From Drouetiella hepatica Uher 2000/2452 (GTDB lineage: Bacteria; Cyanobacteriota; Cyanobacteriia; Elainellales; Elainellaceae): 64,000 nt of DNA. Of this stretch, positions 52,458 to 61,729 are shown piece by piece. The position numbers and the translations under genes were made by a program. Each line of letters begins with the position of its first letter. The first letter of the stretch is position 1. Under the pieces are notes generated by a model. That model did no database searches. It saw only the letters and a program-made list of their open reading frames with translations, and had not been told where the DNA came from. The stretch lies in assembly GCA_019359505.1 (NCBI GenBank), contig JAHHHD010000016.1, positions 1 through 64,000 on the forward strand, written 5' to 3'.

Positions 52458-54122
52458 CTAGGCTCTAGTAAAATCCGCTGACGTGATGGTGGTGGAATTA
52501 ATTCCTTCCAGTACCGCAATGACATCGTTGCCCACTTTAACGAGTGTATTGCCACTACTTTGAGTAACTCTCAAATCGCTAAACTGTAGCTGCTCAGATA
52601 GTTTCAGGAGATCGCTTTTGCTCTTGAAGTCTTTGATCACGTCTCCTCCAGAGGCTTGCCCAATGACAAAAATATCATTGCCGCCACCACCTGTTAGCGT
52701 ATCTCTGCCGCCGTCTCCATACAAGATGTCGTTACCGCTACCGCCCTCTAACCCATCGCGATCGGCTCCTCCCATTAGCGTATCGTTGCCAGCACCGCCA
52801 GATAGACGATCGCTGTCATTGCCTCCCAACAGCCAGTCGTTGCCGCCGTAGCCCTGGAGGGTATCATTGCCACCATAGCCGTAAATCTTTTCATTCATTG
52901 AAGCGCCCCGCAGCCTGTCGTTTTCTCTGGTACCTTCAATAGTTCCTGGGGGGGGTGGCACAGCCGCCACGTAGCGCTGAGCAGCAATATCGGTGTCGGC
53001 TCTCTGACTGTTCGTGACCCAACCCACCACAAAATCGCCATTTGCTGCCATGCCGATCGCCGGATCGGTTTGGGCGTTATTTTGAATTCTGTTAATCCGA
53101 AACTCGCTGCCAGAGCGCTTTCCATCCAGGTTGTAACGCTGAGCATAGATATCAAATCCGCTGCCCTGTCCATTACTTGCCCAGGTGATTATAAATCCTC
53201 CTTCTGCATCCATACCGAGCGATGGCGTGGTTTGAGTGCCGCCGCTTGTGGAATTGACCTGAAACTCTCGACCTCGCGAATTGCCGTTGGCGCTATACCT
53301 TTGCGCATAAATTCCTGAATTATCGCTATCCTGGCTCCTCCAGGCAATCACAAAATTTCCGGCTGCATCAATGCCTACCGTCGGCTGATCTTGGTTTCCC
53401 GTTGCCGTGCTGTTAACCTGAAACTCAGAGCCGACGCGCCGACCATTGCTTTCGTATATTTGAGCGTAAATGCCCTTGCCGTCATCCTGCCCACTACTCT
53501 CCCAGACAATCACAAAGTTGCCCGAAGAGTTCATAGCGATCGTCGAGTTTGCCTGATCACCACTTGTAACGGAATTAACGCGGAATTCTCGATCGATCGC
53601 CCTACCGTTAGCCGTAAAGCGCTGAGCATAGACTCCTGTACCGCTGTTGTCTTTACCCTTTGTGCTTGCATTAGGCTGACCGTTGCTTGTCCAGGTGACA
53701 ACGAAGCTGCCGCTCAAATCCATCGCTACGGTCGGAACGGTCTGATTGCCAGCCGTTGAGGAATTGACTAAAATTTCTCCGCCAATGCGCTGCCCCGTTG
53801 AGCTAATCCGCTGAGCATATACATTCGTGCTGCCATCCTGGGTGGTGCTTGCCCAAACGACCACAGAGTTCCCCAGCCCATCGATCGCCACAGCGGGGTC
53901 AGTTTGACTGTTTGCAGCCTGATTGACCCTAAATTCTGAACTTAAACTTCCTCCATCCGATCGGTACAAACGCTGGTATATGTCTAAATCTCCGCTCTGG
54001 CTTTGGCTTTGCCAGACGATCGCAAATTCACCTGAAGAGCTGAAAGCAATTTCTGGATGTTCCTGATTGTTAACCGTGATTGTGTTAGCGCTAAACTCAG
54101 AGCCAGTCGGTTGAACGGTCAT
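52458..54122 (-). CDS. RTX calcium-binding protein
   Basis: A 554-residue protein with about eight repeats of 45-50 residues (GNFVIVWESSGQDDGKGIYA, QRYSANGNSRGREFQVNS and so on) that resemble beta-propeller-like surface repeats. A region of RTX nonapeptides (GGNDTLQGYGG, GGAGNDTLMGGADR, GGSGNDILYGDGG) covers about 410-485, then a C-terminal domain that is likely the type I secretion signal. No N-terminal signal peptide is seen, in line with type I export. No hlyB or hlyD genes are near. Confidence 0.9.
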   Translation of the reverse strand: MTVQPTGSEFSANTITVNNQEHPEIAFSSSGEFAIVWQSQSQSGDLDIYQRLYRSDGGSLSSEFRVNQAANSQTDPAVAIDGLGNSVVVWASTTQDGSTNVYAQRISSTGQRIGGEILVNSSTAGNQTVPTVAMDLSGSFVVTWTSNGQPNASTKGKDNSGTGVYAQRFTANGRAIDREFRVNSVTSGDQANSTIAMNSSGNFVIVWESSGQDDGKGIYAQIYESNGRRVGSEFQVNSTATGNQDQPTVGIDAAGNFVIAWRSQDSDNSGIYAQRYSANGNSRGREFQVNSTSGGTQTTPSLGMDAEGGFIITWASNGQGSGFDIYAQRYNLDGKRSGSEFRINRIQNNAQTDPAIGMAANGDFVVGWVTNSQRADTDIAAQRYVAAVPPPPGTIEGTRENDRLRGASMNEKIYGYGGNDTLQGYGGNDWLLGGNDSDRLSGGAGNDTLMGGADRDGLEGGSGNDILYGDGGRDTLTGGGGNDIFVIGQASGGDVIKDFKSKSDLLKLSEQLQFSDLRVTQSSGNTLVKVGNDVIAVLEGINSTTITSADFTRA

Positions 54123-54554
54123 ATAATTTTTTTCCTATCATGGCACCATGACTGAATTACGCTACAGGTAGAGGTAGAACTGTCTTTGAGGCAAATTTAA
54201 CGCTTTATACGGATAAAACCACGCGGGCTTATCACTCACGTAGCGCTAAATGTAATACTGCTGAGCAAATTTTTCAATAGCCTACATATGTCATAACCAC
54301 TCTGATTTTTTGAGAGAGTTTTTTAGAGACACCCGCGATCGACGCGAAACCTAGTCGTTTCTGAATTCGATCGGGTGAAGCTAGTTTAATCAGCTTCATC
54401 CCGGTTCAAGATCTCGTGAGCAAATGCTGAATTAGATATTACAACTCTGTAAGTTTTTGTAACAATAGGCTTAGGACGGTATCTTTAGGGCTGAAGAAGA
54501 TTCTTAAGTACACGTCCGCGAAGGTGGTATTTAACCGCAACCTTCGTCAATCAG
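54123..54554. other. Intergenic between RTX gene and clpS
   Basis: This stretch holds the promoters of the divergent RTX and clpS genes. AT-rich parts are visible, but no regulatory site can be named. It leads into the tandem repeat upstream of clpS. Confidence 0.4.
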
Positions 54555-54620
54555 TCTGAAGTCTACTTGGTTCTGAAGTTTACTTGGTTCTGAAGTTTAC
54601 TTAGTCTGAAGTCTACAAAG
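54555..54620. repeat. Tandem repeat in the clpS leader
   Basis: Four copies of a 16- to 17-base unit (TCTGAAGTCTACTTGGT, with TTTAC variants). The last runs into AAAGAGG, the ribosome-binding region of clpS. Copy differences are few, so it is young; it could affect the transcript leader. Confidence 0.88.
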
Positions 54621-54631
54621 AGGATAGACCT

Positions 54632-54919
54632 GTGGCAGTCGAAACAATTCAACAACAGTCAACGTCAACCGTTCGCAAACATGCGCCCCGTTATAAGGTG
54701 TTGCTTCACAACGACGACTTTAACTCTATGGAGCATGTAGTACAGGCTCTGATGAAAAGCGTCAGTAGCCTCACCATGCCCCAGGCAGTCAGTATTATGA
54801 TGGAAGCACATACCAACGGCATTGCTTTAGTCATTACCTGTGAGCAAGAACACGCCGAGTTCTACTGTGAAATGTTAAAAAATCACGGTTTGATTAGCAC
54901 GATCGAACCTGAAGATTAG
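54632..54919 (+). CDS. clpS: ClpS adaptor of the Clp protease
   Basis: A 95-residue adaptor that brings N-degron substrates to ClpAP/ClpCP. It has HAPRYKVLLHNDDFNSMEHV, EAHTNGIALVITCEQEHAEF and EMLKNHGL, as expected. The GTG at 54632 has AAAGAGG about ten bases upstream. It stands directly before a CPBP protease gene. Cyanobacteria usually have two clpS paralogues; which one this is I cannot tell. Confidence 0.93.
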   Translation: MAVETIQQQSTSTVRKHAPRYKVLLHNDDFNSMEHVVQALMKSVSSLTMPQAVSIMMEAHTNGIALVITCEQEHAEFYCEMLKNHGLISTIEPED

Positions 54920-54992
54920 CCCGGAAACCCTCTCACAGTCTTGGGCAATTTCTTTGGGGCAGCTGGTGAAGATTGTTATTTGAGACCGTAAT

Positions 54993-55871
54993 TTGAAATC
55001 CCTACTTGCCAATCTAGCCTGCTATCCTGCACCCATCCGCATTATGGGTCTACTGGCTGTCCTGGTGGCTTGCTGGCTGCCGATCGCCGCTCCCATCGCT
55101 TTCTGGGTTAAAGATCCCAACACGGTGACTTTAACCACAATGCCGCTGCTGTTTGTGGGATTTCTGCTGCTGATTGGGCGCTGGGGCAAATGGCTCTACC
55201 GCGATCGCCGCATCTTCAATACCTATGGGCTAATTGCCACTCGCCAAAATGGTAAAGAGCTGTTGCAGGGGATGGCGATCGGTCTGTTCAGTCTTCTGGG
55301 TCTATTTAGCATTCAGGAGCGGCTGGGCTGGCTCAATTGGCAGATTTCGCCCTCAGTTCTGTTGCTCAAAACCATTCTGGAGGGTTTGGCGATCGGATTA
55401 GGCACTGGGTTTGCCGAAGAGCTAGTGTTTCGAGGATGGATTCTGGATGAGCTACAGCGAGATTATGGAGACAAAATTTCTCTGTGGGGCAGCAGCTTGC
55501 TGTTTGCTTTACTGCATTTCATTAAGCCATTGTCAGAGGCATTCCGAACTTTTCCTCAGTTTCCGGGGCTGCTGCTGCTGGGCTTGACTTTAGTTTGGGC
55601 AAAGCGATCGACTCGGAGGCAAGCGCAGCCCGTGAGTGCTGTTCATCAGGGGCGATTGGGTTTGCCCTTGGGGCTTCATGCCGGATTGATTTGGGGATAC
55701 TACATTGTCAATGTCGGACAACTTGCCCAATATTCAGGGCGAGTGCCAGAATGGCTAACTGGAATTGATAAGAATCCTCTAGCCGGGGGGGCTGGACTTC
55801 TATTTCTGGCAGGGCTAGCGGTCTACATGGGCAGGCGATCGCACCCTAGCGCCTGGAAACAGTCTTCCTGA
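54993..55871 (+). CDS. CPBP intramembrane glutamic endopeptidase
   Basis: A 292-residue membrane protein (Abi/CAAX protease family) with about eight helices. The catalytic motif EELVFRGWILDELQRDYG and the later LLFALLHFI and GLHAGLIWGYYIVN with histidines are present. It begins ACWLPIAAPIAFWV. The TTG at 54993 is taken as start because the frame before it lacks others; ATG at 55044 (MGLLAVL) is an alternative. The partner protein at 60577 shares almost the whole layout. Substrate unknown. Confidence 0.88.
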   Translation: MKSLLANLACYPAPIRIMGLLAVLVACWLPIAAPIAFWVKDPNTVTLTTMPLLFVGFLLLIGRWGKWLYRDRRIFNTYGLIATRQNGKELLQGMAIGLFSLLGLFSIQERLGWLNWQISPSVLLLKTILEGLAIGLGTGFAEELVFRGWILDELQRDYGDKISLWGSSLLFALLHFIKPLSEAFRTFPQFPGLLLLGLTLVWAKRSTRRQAQPVSAVHQGRLGLPLGLHAGLIWGYYIVNVGQLAQYSGRVPEWLTGIDKNPLAGGAGLLFLAGLAVYMGRRSHPSAWKQSS

Positions 55872-55913
55872 TGGGATGCTGGCGCAACTTCATGCGCGGG
55901 CACTGTGGGCATA

Positions 55914-55953
55914 AATTTTTTGAAAGGGTTACAAAGCGCCCTTTCAAAAAATT
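55914..55953. repeat. Palindrome with longer loop
   Basis: Perfect 15-base arms (AATTTTTTGAAAGGG) enclose the loop TTACAAAGCG. Weaker matching (GCGCG, GTGGGC) continues outward. It lacks the GGA loop and may be a degraded member of the palindrome group. Confidence 0.75.
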
Positions 55954-56075
55954 CGTACCTTAAAGTTAGGAACGCCCACTCGCGCAAATCTACTGGTATG
56001 AGCACAACGATTCTGCTATGGTACGCTTGGGCACATTCGCAGCATTCTGTTCCTTAAGTTCTTTTGGCAAAAATT

Positions 56076-56678
56076 ATGACCAATCGATCGGAATCCTATT
56101 CTGTCCCTGCTGCCGTCAAGCGCGTTGCCGGAGCTTTTTGGCTTACAGGTTGGGCGAGTTTTTGGGTGCAAATTATTCTGGCGTTTGTCTCGGCGCTCGT
56201 TTTGCTGTTTGCGGCTTCTGGGTTGGGCGTTAATTCGGCGGGCGGAACACAGGTTCCGGGGCAGACTCCAATTGCCAGTGCAGAAACGGGGATCGGACTG
56301 GTGCTGGCTATCCTGGGGCTGCTATGCCTTTTTGTGGGTGCTTTTTGGGCTTTCCGCTACACGCGCCTCTCTCGCAAGCTAAAAACACCTGACTCCCAGA
56401 CTCGCCCTAAGCCGAAAGATTTGGTGCAATCTTTGCGCATAGGTCTGTTCATCAATTTAATTGGGATGCTGCTCACTATCTTTGGCGCTCAGGCGATCGT
56501 TGGTTCTCTGGTGGGCAAATCCTTCTCCCAGGGCTTTGCCGTATTCTCCGGTAATTCTCTTCGCTTCATCACGCCGCTGGATATTTTCTTGGTGCAGTCC
56601 AATACCAACACCATCATGGCGCACTTTGTGGGGCTGATCGCCACGCTATGGCTGCTGCAATGCATGAATCGCCAGTAG
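56076..56678 (+). CDS. DUF3611 membrane protein
   Basis: A 200-residue protein of the cyanobacterial and plastid DUF3611 family with four membrane helices: AFWLTGWASFWVQIILAFVS, TGIGLVLAILGLLCLFVGAF, RIGLFINLIGMLLTIFGAQA and NTIMAHFVGLIATLWLLQCM. The ATG at 56076 is taken as start, since the TTG 12 bases earlier adds nothing recognised. Function is unknown. It is convergent with recQ. Confidence 0.88.
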   Translation: MTNRSESYSVPAAVKRVAGAFWLTGWASFWVQIILAFVSALVLLFAASGLGVNSAGGTQVPGQTPIASAETGIGLVLAILGLLCLFVGAFWAFRYTRLSRKLKTPDSQTRPKPKDLVQSLRIGLFINLIGMLLTIFGAQAIVGSLVGKSFSQGFAVFSGNSLRFITPLDIFLVQSNTNTIMAHFVGLIATLWLLQCMNRQ

Positions 56679-56679
56679 G

Positions 56680-58152
56680 TTAACTTCGGCTTTTGGTGCG
56701 ACAGCGATCGCAGTGCTGACACCCTTTGATCTTCAAGTCTTCCGCCTCTTGGGCAAAGCCAAAGGCTTGAAGCAGAAAACTCCAGCGGCATTCTTTAATC
56801 GTCAGATATTTTGCCATCTGCTGCGTGGCTTGAGATTGATTTAAGACCTGTGATTTGACAGCGCGATCGATCCGGTAATGAAATGGATCTTCCCACTCTA
56901 GCTGTCCGGTACTGTGGAGTAGAGACAGGGCGATCGCACTATCTTTGAACTGTCGCGTCACGGCACTAATTTCTCCTCGATCGGGAAGCTGCCGCATAAG
57001 CTTTTGGGCGGTTTGCTGCTGTTTGTGCGTCTGATTTTGGAAGAACTGCTGGCGCTGTTTGTCAGCAGAATCGAGCCATCCCGTGGGTTCACTAATCAGG
57101 GTAAGGGCCTGCGATCGCTTGCCGTCTCGACCACCTCTCCCGACCTCCTGCACATATTCTGACAGCAGCAGCGGCGCATGAAAATGCACAACCCACCGGA
57201 CGTTTGGCTTATCGATCCCCATGCCGAAGGCGCTTGTGCAAACGACAAATTGCAGGGTTCCGGCGATCCAGGCGGATTCCATTTGGCGACGCTCTGCTGG
57301 ACTGAGTCCGGCATGATAGGCTGCGGTCTGAAACCCCTGCTGCCTTAGCCAAACGGCAAGCTCTTCGCCATCGCGACGGGTGCGGACATAGACTAATCCC
57401 GACTGGCGATCGCCCCATTGAATAAACCGCAAAAGCTTTTGCCGTCGATCTCTGGGAGTCCAGGCAACCTGCACAGACAGATCTAGATTAGCTCGGTAGG
57501 GACTTTGTAGAAAAATTTGCGGCTTTTGCAGCTGCAAAACTTGTCGAATCGTTTGCTGGGCATCAGGATCGGCAGTAGCGGTGAAGGCGGCGATCGCCAT
57601 TCTGCCTCCGGGTTTGGCTTGCAGCAGCGCCGATCGCACTGCCCCCAGCCGCCGATATGCCGGACGGAATGTGTCCCCCCACTGCACTAGACAATGCGCC
57701 TCATCGAGGATTAGCCCATTAATCTGCACTTCCGGTCGGATCAGCCGCTCCCAAACAGGGGCGCTCAGCAGCGTTTCTGGAGAAAGGTAAAGCAACCGCA
57801 GCTTTTGATGCTCGATCGCCCAGAGGGTTTGCTTGCGATCGCGGCTAGACAATTCGCTATGCAGCAGCGCAGCGGAAAAACGGCGCTGCTTTAGCTCCTG
57901 CACCTGATTCTCCATTAGGGCAACTAGGGGCGAAACCACAAGGGTAAGTCCTTGACTCAACAAAGCGGGAAGCTGAAAGCAAATGGACTTGCCGCCGCCC
58001 GTCGGCATGATTACCAGGGCATCTTGATGGCTTAGCAGCGCTTGGATAATCTCACCTTGAGGCGATCGAAAATCCTCATAACCCCAGATTTCTTTGAAGC
58101 GCTGACGAACGGTATACCAATCTACAGGTTGTTTAGGAAAGGGCAGATGCAT
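56680..58152 (-). CDS. recQ: RecQ-family DNA helicase
   Basis: I start at ATG 58152 (MHLPFPKQPVDWYTVRQRFK), because the 54 codons before it do not look like a family member. The 490-residue protein has Walker A IMPTGGGKSICFQLPAL, DEAH in LILDEAHCLVQWG, motif VVCTSAFGMGIDKPNVRWVVH, QEVGRGGRDGK, and a C-terminal cluster CQHCDRC for zinc. The HRDC domain of long RecQ enzymes is missing, as in many short forms. It unwinds DNA during repair. Confidence 0.93.
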   Translation of the reverse strand: MHLPFPKQPVDWYTVRQRFKEIWGYEDFRSPQGEIIQALLSHQDALVIMPTGGGKSICFQLPALLSQGLTLVVSPLVALMENQVQELKQRRFSAALLHSELSSRDRKQTLWAIEHQKLRLLYLSPETLLSAPVWERLIRPEVQINGLILDEAHCLVQWGDTFRPAYRRLGAVRSALLQAKPGGRMAIAAFTATADPDAQQTIRQVLQLQKPQIFLQSPYRANLDLSVQVAWTPRDRRQKLLRFIQWGDRQSGLVYVRTRRDGEELAVWLRQQGFQTAAYHAGLSPAERRQMESAWIAGTLQFVVCTSAFGMGIDKPNVRWVVHFHAPLLLSEYVQEVGRGGRDGKRSQALTLISEPTGWLDSADKQRQQFFQNQTHKQQQTAQKLMRQLPDRGEISAVTRQFKDSAIALSLLHSTGQLEWEDPFHYRIDRAVKSQVLNQSQATQQMAKYLTIKECRWSFLLQAFGFAQEAEDLKIKGCQHCDRCRTKSRS

Positions 58153-58879
58153 CCCTGATTCATTGCAAAGCACTGCACTTAAGATGCCCAGGATTTGACC
58201 GGGCAGCACAGGGCTCACCTGAACGGCCACAAAAGTATATTGCGAAATGTGTCCGGAATCTCGCTCGCTACCTTCGTAGGCTGAAGGGATACGCATTGTA
58301 ACGAAATTTTGCAAAAGCTGATGGTTCAGACTTTCAATTTATGACTACTTTTGTGACGGAAGTTACAGCGATCGTGAGGTCAATAAAGTATCGAATCGCC
58401 TGAAACATCCATGTCTAGGAGGTAAGCCACACTTCATGTTGTGAAATGTTGGCTAAAAAACAACAGATTATCTCAATGTAAGTTTATTTAACTTAACATT
58501 GGGGGTATGCTAGTAGAGCACAAATAACTAGGTACATTTTCCTACCGACACATCAGCTATCGATCTCAAGCCATGGCTTGATTTGTCCCTAACTGATTAT
58601 TTTGTGGAATAGGTGCAAAGGTCACGCCTGATCTCAGGATTTCTAGCCTCAGGACTCATTGCCCTCAGACTACTGCCCGATTAACAGGTTTAGCGACGTC
58701 GCACTTTGTTCGCATCTTGCTTGACTCAAGCATGTGTTCAAACAAGTCCGAGAATGTTCAGCATCTGACCTCCTCTTCAAGGTGGGTACACCTCTTCTAC
58801 AGGGCACTGCTTCTCAAGCATCTCGCTCAGCAGACTGAACTCTCTACATCAACCAAACTTTATTGGGTAGGCTCCCACT
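58153..58879. other. Long spacer upstream of ndhD
   Basis: About 730 bases between the recQ and ndhD starts. No frame fits; a plus-strand frame that overlaps the start of ndhD is out of its frame and lacks features. A long untranslated leader for ndhD is possible. I see no hairpin that stands out. Confidence 0.4.
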
Positions 58880-60484
58880 ATGACTGCACAGTTTCCTTGG
58901 CTTACGGTTCTCGTCCTCTTTCCACTACTGGCATCTTTGGCGATTCCCATCCTGCCGGACAAGTATGGAAAGACGGTTCGCTCCTATGCGCTGGGAGTAG
59001 GTTTAACAGAGTTTGCCCTCATTATCTACACCTTTTGGAAGCACTACACACTAGGCGATGCCGACTTCCAACTGGTTGAGAACTATGCCTGGATTCCGCA
59101 AATTGGGCTGAACTGGTCTTTGGCGGTCGATGGTCTTTCGATGCCGCTCGTGATTCTGTCAGGATTGGTGACGACGCTGGCGATCTTCGCCTCCTGGAAA
59201 ATCACCTACAGACCTCGCCTGTTCTACTTTCTGATGCTGACGATGTACAGCGCTCAGATTGGGGTATTTCTGGCACAAGACCTGCTGCTGTTTTTCATTC
59301 TCTGGGAGCTAGAGCTGGTTCCGGTTTATCTGCTGATTGCCACTTGGGGCGGACAGCGCAGACAGTACGCGGCAACCAAGTTTATTCTGTACACGGCGAT
59401 CGCCTCAGTGTTTATCTTGGTAGCAGCTCTGGCAATGGCGTTCTACGGCGATACGGTTACGTTTAACATGCAGGAATTGGGAATGAAGGACTACTCCCTT
59501 TCCTTCGAGCTGCTGATGTATGCTGCATTCCTGATTGCCTTTGGCGTCAAGCTGCCTATCTTCCCGTTCCACACCTGGTTGCCCGACGCCCACAGTGAAG
59601 CTCCTGCACCCGTGTCGATGATTTTGGCGGGTGTGCTGCTAAAGATGGGTGGCTATGCACTCATTCGTATCAATATTGAGATGCTGTCTAACGCTCATGT
59701 TTATTTCGCTCCCGTCTTAGCGGTTTTGGGTGCAGTGAGCGTTGTCTATGCCTCTCTGACGGCATTTGCTCAAACGAACTTGAAGCGGCGACTGGCTTAC
59801 TCCTCGATCGCCCACATGGGTTTTGTGCTGATTGGCATCTCTGCCTTTACGGAGCTGGGTTTGAGCGGTGCAGTATTGCAAATGGTTTCCCATGGCCTAA
59901 TTGCCGCAACGCTGTTCTTCCTGGCGGGTGTTGCCTACGATCGCACTCACACGCTGATGATGGACGAGATGGGCGGCATGGCAAAACAAATGCCGACCGT
60001 GTTTGCGCTGTTTACCGCAGGGTCAATGGCTTCTCTGGCGCTACCTGGCATGAGTGGTTTTGTTAGCGAAATTTCTGTGTTCCTGGGCTTCGCCACTAGC
60101 GATGCCTACAGCACAACCTTCAAGGTGGCGATCGTCTCCTTGGCGGCAGTGGGCGTAATTCTCTCTTCGATTTATCTGCTCTCAATGCTGCGAACCGTTT
60201 TCTACGGCGAAGAAAATGCTGCATTGTCCAATCTGACGCTGACCGATGCTAACCCACGGGAAGCGTTTATTGCCCTCTGCCTGCTGATTCCCATCATTGG
60301 TATCGGTGTCTATCCCAAGCTAGCAACCCAAACCTATGATGCTAAAACGGTCGAGGTTGCCGCTCAGGTGCGTCAAGTGCTGCCCGTGCTGGCAGAGCAG
60401 CCGCTGGATCAGTTCAAGCGCTCTGTGATTGCCTCCCCGGCGATCGGGGCAGATGTAAGAAATTTGATTAGTGCGGTAGACTAA
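58880..60484 (+). CDS. ndhD: NAD(P)H-quinone oxidoreductase subunit 4 (NdhD)
   Basis: A 534-residue proton-pumping membrane subunit of NDH-1. It has LDTE-like [40 protein letters not shown] with the conserved lysines and histidine, and [20 protein letters not shown]. Fourteen or so helices match the length of NdhD1/D2 forms. Its paralogues split between respiratory and CO2-uptake complexes; no cup genes are adjacent, so the respiratory type is likely. The ATG at 58880 stands behind the AGGCTC region. Confidence 0.93.
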   Translation: MTAQFPWLTVLVLFPLLASLAIPILPDKYGKTVRSYALGVGLTEFALIIYTFWKHYTLGDADFQLVENYAWIPQIGLNWSLAVDGLSMPLVILSGLVTTLAIFASWKITYRPRLFYFLMLTMYSAQIGVFLAQDLLLFFILWELELVPVYLLIATWGGQRRQYAATKFILYTAIASVFILVAALAMAFYGDTVTFNMQELGMKDYSLSFELLMYAAFLIAFGVKLPIFPFHTWLPDAHSEAPAPVSMILAGVLLKMGGYALIRINIEMLSNAHVYFAPVLAVLGAVSVVYASLTAFAQTNLKRRLAYSSIAHMGFVLIGISAFTELGLSGAVLQMVSHGLIAATLFFLAGVAYDRTHTLMMDEMGGMAKQMPTVFALFTAGSMASLALPGMSGFVSEISVFLGFATSDAYSTTFKVAIVSLAAVGVILSSIYLLSMLRTVFYGEENAALSNLTLTDANPREAFIALCLLIPIIGIGVYPKLATQTYDAKTVEVAAQVRQVLPVLAEQPLDQFKRSVIASPAIGADVRNLISAVD

Positions 60485-60576
60485 CGCCCCTTGAGTGAGC
60501 TGGATCTATTTGAATTTCTTAGGGGGCGTGGCAGTACCATGCCCCCTAGAATCTTTAAAGCACTATTTTTAATTCG

Positions 60577-61470
60577 ATGGCGTTGAATGTGTCTTTTCTT
60601 CAGGACTTCTGGACTCAGAGCGCTCTGTTTTGGAACAATGCGTCCTCCCTGCTAAAAGTGCTGCTGTTTTTTGCGGTCTGGCTAGGATGCTGGCTCCCGA
60701 TCGCCTTGCCCATCGCCATAGCCGTAAAATGGCAACCGGCACAGCCCATCACACTTTCCCAAAAACTGCCGCTGCTGGCCTCTCTGTACCTGATTGCGCC
60801 TTTGCTCATAGGAGGAAGTTCAGCTCTAACCGGGGAAACCTTTGCACATTTAGGTTTGCCTTGGCAGATTGGCGTCATGCGATCGCTAGGATTAGGGCTA
60901 GGCATAGGGGCGATCGGGTTACTGAGCGCGTTTGCGCTGCAAAGGTGCTGGGGCTGGCTAGAGGCTTCTGCTCCCCTATCCCTAAAGACAGCCCGTACGG
61001 TATTTCTGACCCTGCTGTTGGGGTTAGGGGTTGGCGGCGTGGAGGAGCTGGTCTTCCGGGGCTTTTTGCTCAATCAGCTACGGCAAGACTATTCGATTGG
61101 GTGGGCTGGGGCGATCGCCAGCCTCATTTTTGCCCTACTACATCTTGTCTGGGAAGGTCGGCAAAACCTGCCTCAGATGCCCGGACTCTGGCTAATGGGC
61201 ATAGCTCTGGTGCTGGCTCGCAGCGTGGATGGCGGCAATCTCGGTCTAGCCTGGGGGCTGCACGCTGGCTGGATCTGGGCAATCGCTAGTCTAGACAGTT
61301 TGCAAGTCCTTCGCTACACAGGACGGGTGCCTGAGTGGATAACGGGTTGGGGAGGGCAGCCCTTGGCAGGAGCGATCGGCGTGGTCTTTATGGGTCTAGT
61401 GGCGACAGTTATGACCCTACTGCTCCAAAGCTCCACAGAGTTCCGTATATTTGAAGGGGGTTCACTGTAG
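60577..61470 (+). CDS. CPBP intramembrane glutamic endopeptidase, second copy
   Basis: A 297-residue paralogue of the protein at 54993. It shares GCWLPIALPIAIAV, GLGVGGVEELVFRGFLLNQL, LIFALLHLVW, WGLHAGWIWAI and YTGRVPEWITG. The acid EE, R and H residues of the family site are present. It follows ndhD by 92 bases and is followed by a TatA-type gene that overlaps its last 20 bases in a different frame if the longest frame is used. Substrate unknown. Confidence 0.88.
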   Translation: MALNVSFLQDFWTQSALFWNNASSLLKVLLFFAVWLGCWLPIALPIAIAVKWQPAQPITLSQKLPLLASLYLIAPLLIGGSSALTGETFAHLGLPWQIGVMRSLGLGLGIGAIGLLSAFALQRCWGWLEASAPLSLKTARTVFLTLLLGLGVGGVEELVFRGFLLNQLRQDYSIGWAGAIASLIFALLHLVWEGRQNLPQMPGLWLMGIALVLARSVDGGNLGLAWGLHAGWIWAIASLDSLQVLRYTGRVPEWITGWGGQPLAGAIGVVFMGLVATVMTLLLQSSTEFRIFEGGSL

Positions 61471-61480
61471 GAGACTGCCG

Positions 61481-61669
61481 ATGTTTGGTTTAGGTTGGCC
61501 GGAATTGGGTCTGATTGCGATCGCTGCCGTTTTGGTTTTTGGTCCTAAAAAAATTCCAGAGCTAGGCAATGCTCTGGGTAAGACTTTGCGGGGGTTTAAG
61601 GAAGAAATGAATAAGCCTGACGAGGAAACGGCGAAGCTTGACGGGCAGGAGGATGAGAATAAAAGCTAG
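61481..61669 (+). CDS. tatA: Twin-arginine translocase subunit TatA/E, second copy
   Basis: The ATG at 61481 has TAGGAGACT before it; it gives a 62-residue protein MFGLGWPELGLIAIAAVLVF, GPKKIPELGNALGKTLRGFK and a short acidic tail. It is much shorter than the copy at 29060-29410. The start excludes the 20-base overlap with the CPBP gene. A TatA and a TatB-like role cannot be told apart from sequence. Confidence 0.88.
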   Translation: MFGLGWPELGLIAIAAVLVFGPKKIPELGNALGKTLRGFKEEMNKPDEETAKLDGQEDENKS

Positions 61670-61673
61670 AAGC

Positions 61674-61729
<56 letters not shown>

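Noticed and set aside
52618-53759. Plus-strand frames opposite the RTX gene
   Set aside because: Repetitive shadows of the RTX protein on the other strand.
58717-59079. A 120-codon frame overlapping the start of ndhD
   Set aside because: It is out of frame with ndhD and lacks motifs; its first part lies in the ndhD leader.
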